5,746 bases of DNA from an uncultured Pseudomonadota bacterium. GTDB taxonomy: Bacteria; Desulfobacterota_B; Binatia; UBA9968. Shown here one piece after another: positions 1 to 4,679 of the stretch. Made by a program: the position numbers and the translations under genes. The DNA lies in the NCBI GenBank assembly GCA_946478635.1, contig CAMLCX010000343.1, positions 1-5,746 on the forward strand, given 5' to 3'. Under the pieces are notes generated by a model that ran no database searches, had not been told where the DNA came from, and was given only the letters and a program-made list of their open reading frames with translations. Positions within the stretch are counted from its first letter, which is position 1; every line of letters starts with the position of its first letter.

Positions 1-45
1 GCGCAAGGGTCACACAAAAAGAAGATGCGGATTCGGAAGTTTGGC

Positions 46-72
46 CGCAAAGAACGCAAAGTACGCAAAAAA
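46..72. repeat. Three tandem 9-bp units
   Basis: Three back-to-back 9-mers are visible: CGCAAAGAA (46-54), CGCAAAGTA (55-63) and CGCAAAAAA (64-72), the last one degenerate. Similar CGCAAAG-rich strings are common intergenic repeats in environmental bacterial genomes. No function can be assigned. They could be tandem protein-binding sites upstream of the ubiD-like gene, but nothing in the sequence shows this. Confidence 0.6.
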
Positions 73-74
73 GA

Positions 75-117
75 GATCGGATTTGTAGGGGCAACCCAAG
101 TGGTTGCCCTTCCGATC
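75..117. repeat. Imperfect palindrome upstream of ubiD-like gene
   Basis: The outer arms GATCGGA (75-81) and TCCGATC (111-117) are exact reverse complements. The inner arms GGGGCAACC (88-96) and GGTTGCCCT (102-110) pair with one G-T wobble around a 5-nt loop (97-101). The left side has an unpaired TTTGTA (82-87) while the right arm is continuous. The GTAGGGGCAACC core resembles a widespread dispersed intergenic palindrome. There is no T-run after it, so it does not look like an intrinsic terminator. It ends 44 nt before the ubiD start and could act as an RNA hairpin, a protein site or simply a dispersed repeat. Confidence 0.7.
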
Positions 118-142
118 GTTCAGTCGAAATGACAGCAGAGTA

Positions 143-160
143 GATTTGTAGGAGACCCAA
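143..160 (+). repeat. Partial second copy of the upstream repeat
   Basis: GATTTGTAGG at 143-152 is identical to 80-89. The next bases, AG-ACCCAA (153-160), match GGCAACCCAA (90-99) with one substitution and a 2-nt deletion. The copy lacks the right arm of the palindrome, so it cannot form the hairpin. It contains the ribosome binding site of the UbiD gene. Confidence 0.55.
150..154 (+). promoter_or_regulatory. Ribosome binding site of ubiD-like gene
   Basis: AGGAG lies 7 nt before the ATG at 162 and fixes that start. It sits inside the partial repeat copy, and the single A at 153 (G in the other copy) makes it a good Shine-Dalgarno sequence. I found no convincing -35/-10 promoter in 1-161. 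Confidence 0.75.
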
Positions 161-161
161 A

Positions 162-1619
162 ATGTCTGAGCTTGCTTACACTGATTTTCGCAGCTTCGTC
201 GAAGAAGCGAAGAAGATCAGCGACTATCGGATAATTGAAGGCGCTGACTGGGACGGCGAGATCGGCGCGCTGGTGGAATCGACAGCCGAACTCGTACCGC
301 AGCCGCCGATGCTGATCTTCGACAAGGTCAAAGGCTATCCGGCTGGGTTTCGGGTTTGCAGTTTGCCTTATGCAGCTTACCGTCGCGTTGCACTGGCCTT
401 GGGATTGCCGACTGACAAATCGAAGCTGGAAATTCTCCGCTTGGCGGCGCGCAAGGTGAAGAACGCGGAGCCTATCGCGCCGAAAGAAGTCGGTACCTCG
501 CTTTTGTTCGAGAATAAGCTCACCGGCAGTGACGTCAATCTGCTCAAATTTCCTGCTTTGCGGTTTCACGAAAACGATGGCGGGCGTTACTTCGGTCCAG
601 GCGGCGGGCTGATCAATCGCGATCCTGAATCGGGTTATGTCAACACCGGCACGTACCGCATGCAGCTCCACGACAAAAACACGCTCGGTCTGTGGATGAG
701 TCCGGGACAAAACGGCCGGCAGATTTGCATGAAATATTGGGAGCAGGGCAAGAGTTGCCCTGTGGCCGCAAGTTACGGCCAGCATCCGCTGGTATTCATG
801 CCTTCGTACACAAAATTTCCCTATGGCCGCTCCGAGATGGAAATTTCCGGCGGTCTCATGGGGCGACCTTTGGAAGTCTTGCGCGGGCCGATTACCGGTT
901 TGCCGATTCCCGCATCGTCTGAAATCGCCATCGAAGGCGAGATCCCGCCACCGGCTGAAGAAGCGCGTCCGGAAGGTCCGTTCGGCGAATGGCCCGGATA
1001 TTATTCCGGCGGGACCACGGGCACCGGCGAGAATCAGCCGATCATTCGCGTGAAGGCGATCTACCACCGCGACGATCCGATTCTCGAAGACGAAGCGCCG
1101 CTATGGCCGGGCGCGGTGAAGATGGATCTGCATATTTCCGCGGGCGTGTTATGGGATCAACTGGAGAGCGCCGGCATCCAGGACATCGCCGGCGTCTACA
1201 ATCACACTTCCTACCTCACGGTTGTTTCGATCAAGCAGAAATACGCGGGCCACGCCAAACAGGCGGGTATGGCCGCGCTCAGTTGCGCCGCGGCCAATCG
1301 CAACGGCCGCTACGTCGTCGTTGTCGACGAGGACATCGATCCGACCAATGTAAAGGAAGTGCTGTGGGCGATGATGACGAGGGTCGATCCGCCGACCAAT
1401 ATCGATATCATCGACGGTTGCTGGAGCACGCCGCTGGATCCGCGCATGCCGCCGGACAAGAGAGAGAATAAGGATCACACCAACGGCCGGGCGATTTTCT
1501 ACGCGGTGCGTCCGTTCGCGTGGAAGGACAAGTTTCCGAGAGTCAGCCGATCAAGCCGCGAACTGCGTGAGAAGACGATCGCGAAGTTTAAAGGGATCAT
1601 TCCGTTTCCAGGGATGTGA
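162..1619 (+). CDS. UbiD family prenylated-FMN-dependent (de)carboxylase
   Basis: A complete 485-residue protein with the length and motif order of UbiD (de)carboxylases, cytosolic enzymes that use prenylated FMN made by a UbiX partner to decarboxylate aromatic or unsaturated acids. The N161-x4-R166 pair (NTGTYR) matches the metal-ligand Asn and catalytic Arg of fungal Fdc1 (N168/R173). EGPFGEWPGYY gives E271 and E276, matching the catalytic glutamates E277/E282. E225 in SEMEISGG is the probable third metal ligand. The C-terminal half carries family-typical stretches (DEAPLWPG near 310, YAGHAKQAG, VVVDEDIDP, STPLDPRMPP). Position 184 is Asn in PGQNGR, where I recall a metal-binding His in many relatives. 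It is the first gene of the cluster. The neighbouring oxygenase and dehydrogenase suggest an aromatic-acid substrate such as a dihydroxybenzoate or dihydroxyphthalate, which is inference. Family assignment is firm; the substrate is unknown. The long reverse-strand reading frame over its 5' half is a codon-bias shadow. Confidence 0.95.
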   Translation: MSELAYTDFRSFVEEAKKISDYRIIEGADWDGEIGALVESTAELVPQPPMLIFDKVKGYPAGFRVCSLPYAAYRRVALALGLPTDKSKLEILRLAARKVKNAEPIAPKEVGTSLLFENKLTGSDVNLLKFPALRFHENDGGRYFGPGGGLINRDPESGYVNTGTYRMQLHDKNTLGLWMSPGQNGRQICMKYWEQGKSCPVAASYGQHPLVFMPSYTKFPYGRSEMEISGGLMGRPLEVLRGPITGLPIPASSEIAIEGEIPPPAEEARPEGPFGEWPGYYSGGTTGTGENQPIIRVKAIYHRDDPILEDEAPLWPGAVKMDLHISAGVLWDQLESAGIQDIAGVYNHTSYLTVVSIKQKYAGHAKQAGMAALSCAAANRNGRYVVVVDEDIDPTNVKEVLWAMMTRVDPPTNIDIIDGCWSTPLDPRMPPDKRENKDHTNGRAIFYAVRPFAWKDKFPRVSRSSRELREKTIAKFKGIIPFPGM

Positions 1620-1621
1620 AA

Positions 1622-1678
1622 TGAAACGCAGGATGGCCCTCACCCTCGCCCTCTCCCACTTCGTGGGCGAGGGTATCA
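1622..1678 (+). repeat. Palindromic repeat, copy 1 (forward)
   Basis: This begins 2 nt after the UbiD stop. GGATGGCCCTCACCCT (1631-1646) is identical to copy 3 (2099-2114). The arms ACCCTCGCCC (1642-1651) and GGGCGAGGGT (1665-1674) are perfect 10-bp reverse complements. An alternative inner hairpin, CCCAC/GTGGG (1655-1659 with 1663-1667), competes with this stem. The preceding 11 nt (1622-1632) match the bases before copy 3 at 8 of 11 positions. No T-run follows, so a rho-independent terminator is unlikely, but the hairpin could stabilise the 3' end of the UbiD mRNA. Confidence 0.8.
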
Positions 1679-1715
1679 AAACGCCCATCCGGCGCAATGG
1701 TCAATTCGCGTCTTT

Positions 1716-1755
1716 CCCCTCGCCCATTCCTATGGGAGAGACTTAGGGTGAGGGC
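1716..1755 (-). repeat. Palindromic repeat, copy 2 (inverted)
   Basis: Read on the minus strand, this starts GCCCTCACCCT (1755-1745), identical to copies 1 and 3, continues with CTCTCCCAT and ends GGGCGAGGGG (1725-1716). The arms CCCTCGCCC (1717-1725) and GGGTGAGGG (1746-1754) pair with one wobble. An inner CCCAT/ATGGG hairpin (1723-1727 with 1732-1736) is also possible. It lies 5 nt upstream of the DUF559 start and is oriented opposite to copy 3 at the other end of that gene. The bases between copies 1 and 2 (about 1679-1715) show nothing recognisable. Confidence 0.8.
1750..1754 (+). promoter_or_regulatory. Ribosome binding site of DUF559 gene, inside repeat copy 2
   Basis: GAGGG lies 6 nt before the ATG at 1761. 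These bases are the terminal arm of the inverted repeat, so the repeat itself supplies the Shine-Dalgarno sequence. If the copy-2 stem forms, the arm 1746-1754 pairs with 1717-1725 and would hide the site. Confidence 0.6.
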
Positions 1756-1760
1756 AGTTT

Positions 1761-2165
1761 ATGGCGCTCTATCCTTCGTCACAGAAAAGCCGGGCACGAA
1801 AGCTCAGAGAAAATCAAACCGACGTCGAAAGGAAGTTATGGTCGCAGTTGCGCGGCGGAAATATTGGTGGTGTTAAGTTTCGTCGCCAGCATCCGATTGG
1901 TCCGTTCATCGTCGACCTTTGTTGCGTCGAAAGAGGATTGGTCGTCGAGTTGGATGGTGGTCAACATGCCGACCGAAGCGCAGAAGAGGAACGAAGATCT
2001 AAGGTTCTGAATCGTTTTGGCTATCGAGTGCTACGATTTTGGAACAATGAAGTGCTCAGCAATCTCGATGGTGTGTTAGAGAAAATCAGTGAAGCGTTGG
2101 ATGGCCCTCACCCTAGCCCTTTCCCACTTGGGCGAGGGAATCAGTTTTGGAGAAAAGTTCCATGA
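1761..2165 (+). CDS. DUF559 domain protein (endonuclease-like fold)
   Basis: A 134-residue protein whose first ~113 residues form a typical complete DUF559 domain, related to the very-short-patch-repair/PD-(D/E)XK nuclease fold. Visible family landmarks are ARKLRENQTDVERKLW (12-27, with E23), FRRQHPIGPFIVDL (40-53, with D52), VVELDGGQH (61-69, with E63, D65 and H69) and GYRVLRFWNNEVL (87-99). The acidic residues and H69 suggest a potentially active nuclease, but activity is unproven for most of the family. Residues 114-134 (DGPHPSP onward) are not part of the domain and are encoded by repeat copy 3. The start is fixed by a GAGGG site from copy 2. The stop overlaps the next gene's ATG by 4 nt (ATGA). 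GC is lower than in the Rieske gene. It has no evident role in aromatic degradation and looks like an inserted passenger. Confidence 0.88.
   Translation: MALYPSSQKSRARKLRENQTDVERKLWSQLRGGNIGGVKFRRQHPIGPFIVDLCCVERGLVVELDGGQHADRSAEEERRSKVLNRFGYRVLRFWNNEVLSNLDGVLEKISEALDGPHPSPFPLGRGNQFWRKVP
2099..2142 (+). repeat. Palindromic repeat, copy 3 (forward, within DUF559 3' end)
   Basis: GGATGGCCCTCACCCT (2099-2114) is identical to copy 1. The arms CCCTAGCCC (2111-2119) and GGGCGAGGG (2130-2138) pair at 8 of 9 positions, and GGGCGAGGG is shared with copy 1. Relative to copy 1 it has a 3-nt deletion in the loop region. It is translated as the tail of the DUF559 protein and ends about 20 nt before the Rieske start. 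Confidence 0.8.
2149..2152 (+). promoter_or_regulatory. Ribosome binding site of Rieske oxygenase gene
   Basis: GGAG lies 9 nt before the ATG at 2162. This supports 2162 over the upstream in-frame TTG at 2147, which would overlap the site. A second ATG at 2165 is possible but at a longer spacing of 12 nt. Confidence 0.6.
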
Positions 2166-3439
2166 TGTCAAAAGAAGAGAACGATTTTCTCACCCAAACC
2201 GGTCCGGGTACGCCATGCGGCGAGATGATGCGGCGTTATTGGCAGCCGGTGGCGCTTTCCGAAGAGTTGCCGGGAGGCGGTGCGCCGTTGAGCGTGCGGA
2301 TTTTAGGCGAAGATTTGGTTTTGTTTCGCGACGATCAGGGGCGAATCGGTCTTATCGGCATTCATTGCGCGCACCGCGGCACCAATCTCAGCTATGGGCG
2401 AATCGAGGACGGCGGGCTGCGCTGCCTCTATCATGGCTGGCTCTACGACATCCAAGGACGCTGCCTGGAACAGCCGGGAGAGCCGGGCGGCGGCGCGCAT
2501 CGTGACGCGATTCGCCAGCGCGCTTATCCGTGCCTTGAAAAAGGCGGCGCAATTTTCACTTACATGGGACCGGGAGAGCCGCCGCTGCTGCCGAATTATG
2601 CCTTTCTTAACGCCGCGCCGGATCATCTTTACACCTCAAAAATTTTTCATGACTGCAATTATCTTCAAGCCAACGAGGGCAACATCGATCCGGTGCATTT
2701 ATCCTACTTGCATCGCTTTCTCGAGACGCGCGAGGAAAGCTATCGCGGTGTGCGCGGCGCGCAGGAGTCCCATTACAATCTGGTCGCGCGCAACCTGACG
2801 CCGCTGATCGATGTGGAGCTGATCGATCTCGGCCTGCGCATCTACACCGTGCGCGAACTGGAAAACGGTCGCAGTTATTTGCGCGTGTCCTATTTCATTC
2901 TGCCGAGCTTGAGCGCGTTTCCGGGACAGACCGGCGGCGAAGGCTACTCGATCAACTGGCACGTGCCGATCGACGGTACGCATCACTGGAAATATAGTTT
3001 CGTCTACAGCGCCGGCGCGCCGCTAAAAAAAGAATTGGTTGGCCGCGAGCGCTCCGAGCTTGGTCCGGATTACAAGCTCATTCGCAACGAAGCCAATCGG
3101 TTTTTGCAGGACCGCGACGCGATGAAGAGCAAAACCTACGCGGGCATGGGCTCGGGCTTTCAAGCTCACGATGCATTCGCGACCGCCAGCCAGGGTTCTG
3201 TGCAGGACCGCAGCGAAGAGCATCTGGTGTCGTCGGACAAAGCGATCATCGCGGCGCGCAAACTCATGGAGCGAGCGATCAAAGACGTGCAGGAGGGCAA
3301 GGAGCCGCCGCACGTGATTCGAAAAGCCGATGCGAACCGTTTTCCGCATTTCCTGGTGATCTCGGATATGGTGCCGGGTGGGAATGATTGGAAGCAGTAC
3401 ACCAAAACTCTCGAAACCGAAGCGAGGGCAAAGGTTTGA
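2162..3439 (+). CDS. Rieske non-haem iron ring-hydroxylating oxygenase, alpha subunit (phthalate dioxygenase-like)
   Basis: A 425-residue oxygenase component expected to add dioxygen across an aromatic ring, taking electrons from a separate reductase. The Rieske [2Fe-2S] site is C69-x-H71-x16-C88-x2-H91 (CAH and CLYH). The mononuclear iron motif is E172-x3-D176-x2-H179-x4-H184, with D176 the electron-bridging Asp. D337 (FQAHDAF) is the likely third iron ligand, judged by position. The stretch QDRSEEHLVSSDKAII (348-363) is typical of the phthalate 4,5-dioxygenase group, alpha-only oxygenases without a beta subunit. All key residues are present. The start at 2162 overlaps the DUF559 stop (ATGA), and the end overlaps the dehydrogenase start (TTGA). 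No reductase or ferredoxin is encoded in the window. Family assignment is firm; the substrate is unknown. O-demethylases and other hydroxylases of the same fold are alternatives. Confidence 0.94.
   Translation: MMSKEENDFLTQTGPGTPCGEMMRRYWQPVALSEELPGGGAPLSVRILGEDLVLFRDDQGRIGLIGIHCAHRGTNLSYGRIEDGGLRCLYHGWLYDIQGRCLEQPGEPGGGAHRDAIRQRAYPCLEKGGAIFTYMGPGEPPLLPNYAFLNAAPDHLYTSKIFHDCNYLQANEGNIDPVHLSYLHRFLETREESYRGVRGAQESHYNLVARNLTPLIDVELIDLGLRIYTVRELENGRSYLRVSYFILPSLSAFPGQTGGEGYSINWHVPIDGTHHWKYSFVYSAGAPLKKELVGRERSELGPDYKLIRNEANRFLQDRDAMKSKTYAGMGSGFQAHDAFATASQGSVQDRSEEHLVSSDKAIIAARKLMERAIKDVQEGKEPPHVIRKADANRFPHFLVISDMVPGGNDWKQYTKTLETEARAKV
3424..3428 (+). promoter_or_regulatory. Ribosome binding site for the TTG start at 3436
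   Basis: GAGGG lies 7 nt before TTG 3436. It decides the start of the dehydrogenase. The in-frame TTG at 3388 would add 16 residues that fit no Rossmann N-terminus and would deepen the overlap with the oxygenase gene to 52 nt. Confidence 0.6.
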
Positions 3440-4623
3440 CCCAAATTCTCCGCCTGGGTATCGCCGGCCTGGGCGTCGCCAGCACGCAGATTCTGCCGCC
3501 GATCTCCAAGCTGCCGTTTATCAAGATTGCCGCGGCCGCTGACACACGCGCCGACGCGGTGGCGAAATTTCGCGAGCAGTATCAGGCCGAAGGCTACAGC
3601 AGCATCGAAGAGCTGTGCGCCAGCCCGAACGTCGACGCGGTTTACATCGCCACGCCCAACTCGCTCCACGCCGAACACGCGATTACCGCGGCAAAGCACA
3701 AAAAGCACATCGTCGTGGAAAAACCCATGGCCATGACGCTGGCCGAGTGCGACGCCATGAACGAAGCCGCGGATAAATGCGGCGTCAAACTTTTATGCGG
3801 CCACACCCACAGCTTCGATCCGCCGATCCGCAAGATTCGCGAGATCGTCAAAAGTGGTGAGTTGGGCAAGCTCTGCATGATCAATACCTGGAATTACAAC
3901 GAGTTCATGTACCGGCCGCGCATGAAACATGAGTTGGCGATGACGCGCGGCGTGGTGCTCAATCAAGGGCCGCACCAGGTCGACGTGGTGCGCTTGATCG
4001 GCGGCGGCCTGGTGCGCAGCGTGCGCGCCATGACCGGTATCTGGGACCCGGCGCGGGAGTGGGAAGGCAGCTACACTTGCTACTTGGAATTCGCCGACGG
4101 CACGCCGGCGACGCTGGTTTACAGCGGCTACGGCTTTTTCGATACGGCGGAGCTCTTCGATTGGGTCGGTGAAGGCGGGCAATATCGCGCGCCTGAGACC
4201 AATTTAACGGTACGCCGTAAACTGCGTGAGGTGCGCAGCGCGGAAGAAGAAGAGCAGTTGAAAGAGGGTATGCGCTTCGGCGGCAAACGCGAAGGCGAGT
4301 ACAGCCATGTCTGGAGCGGCGAGCGCAGGCAGCCTTTCTTCGGTCACACCGTGGTGAGTTGCCAGAGAGGCGATATTCGCCAGACGCCTGATGGTTTGAA
4401 AATCTACGGCGAGACCGAACAGCGGGAAATGAAGTTACCCACCGGCAGCCGCGGCCGCGAAGCGGAGGTAGAGGAATTATACGACGCGGTGGTGAAGGGC
4501 CGGCCGGTTTTTCACGGCGGCCGTTGGGGCGCGGCGACGTTGGAAGTCTGCCTAGCGATGCTGGAATCGGCCAAGCAGCGTAAAGAAATCCTGCTCTCGC
4601 ATCAGGTGCCGAGTCCGGAATAG
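3436..4623 (+). CDS. Gfo/Idh/MocA family NAD(P)-dependent oxidoreductase (dihydrodiol dehydrogenase-like)
   Basis: A 395-residue cytosolic dehydrogenase starting at TTG 3436, which gives MTQILRLGIAGLG. The N-terminal Rossmann domain has G8-x2-G11-x-G13, an acidic residue at the end of strand 2 (AAAADTR, D36), IATPNSLH (71-78) and the hallmark EKP (95-97) with the catalytic-type Lys96. The C-terminal domain carries GPHQVD (178-183), the G-x-H-x2-D motif with His180 and Asp183. Length is normal for the family. The phthalate cis-4,5-dihydrodiol dehydrogenase Pht4 belongs to this family. Immediate coupling to a phthalate-dioxygenase-like gene makes oxidation of a cis-dihydrodiol to a catechol-type product the best guess, but the family also handles sugars and inositols. 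The motif before His180 reads RGVVLNQ, shorter than the glycine-rich loop (GGGVV) I recall in close relatives. Confidence 0.9.
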   Translation: MTQILRLGIAGLGVASTQILPPISKLPFIKIAAAADTRADAVAKFREQYQAEGYSSIEELCASPNVDAVYIATPNSLHAEHAITAAKHKKHIVVEKPMAMTLAECDAMNEAADKCGVKLLCGHTHSFDPPIRKIREIVKSGELGKLCMINTWNYNEFMYRPRMKHELAMTRGVVLNQGPHQVDVVRLIGGGLVRSVRAMTGIWDPAREWEGSYTCYLEFADGTPATLVYSGYGFFDTAELFDWVGEGGQYRAPETNLTVRRKLREVRSAEEEEQLKEGMRFGGKREGEYSHVWSGERRQPFFGHTVVSCQRGDIRQTPDGLKIYGETEQREMKLPTGSRGREAEVEELYDAVVKGRPVFHGGRWGAATLEVCLAMLESAKQRKEILLSHQVPSPE

Positions 4624-4628
4624 GAGTC

Positions 4629-4659
4629 GTTCAAGGTGCAAGGGTTCAAAGTTCAAGGT
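4629..4659 (+). repeat. Short GTTCAAGGT repeat between genes
   Basis: GTTCAAGGT occurs at 4629-4637 and 4651-4659, with GTTCAAA (4644-4650) abutting the second copy and a related GCAAGG between them. It fills most of the 56-nt gap between the dehydrogenase stop and the binding-protein start. It is not palindromic and no terminator is visible, so readthrough transcription is likely. Function is unknown. Confidence 0.5.
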
Positions 4660-4666
4660 CGGAATC

Positions 4667-4670
4667 GGAG
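4667..4670 (+). promoter_or_regulatory. Ribosome binding site of solute-binding protein gene
   Basis: GGAG lies 9 nt before the ATG at 4680. It supports this start, which also gives a clean signal peptide. Confidence 0.6.
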
Positions 4671-4679
4671 ATAATTTGC

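Larger units (their letters stand above)
1716..2142 (+). mobile_element. Putative DUF559 cassette bounded by inverted repeats
   Basis: Copies 2 and 3 of the palindromic repeat point outward in opposite orientations, and only the DUF559 gene lies between them. By hand count, 1801-2100 is about 49% GC, against 60%, 75% and 63% in three 60-nt samples of the Rieske gene. DUF559 genes next to such GC-rich palindromes recur in bacterial genomes as I recall them. I see no target-site duplication and no transposase, so mobility is inference. The alternative is chance accumulation of dispersed repeats around a small host gene. Confidence 0.35.

Noticed and set aside
120..1067. Long minus-strand open frame (315 codons) over the 5' part of the UbiD gene
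   Set aside because: It lies opposite a clear full-length UbiD gene, its translation shows no recognisable domain, and it is rich in Arg/His as expected for an antisense shadow of GC-rich codons.
1642..1674. Intrinsic terminator after the UbiD gene
   Set aside because: The stem is strong, but no T-run follows (TATCAAAACG), and the same element occurs in two more places, including inside a coding region, so it is a dispersed repeat.
1631..2142. CRISPR array formed by the three repeat copies
   Set aside because: Only three imperfect copies exist, one is inverted, spacing is irregular and no cas genes are present.
2089..2505. Plus-strand 138-codon frame overlapping DUF559 and the Rieske gene
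   Set aside because: Its N-terminus is repeat-derived and the rest is an out-of-frame reading of the Rieske gene, with no domain features.
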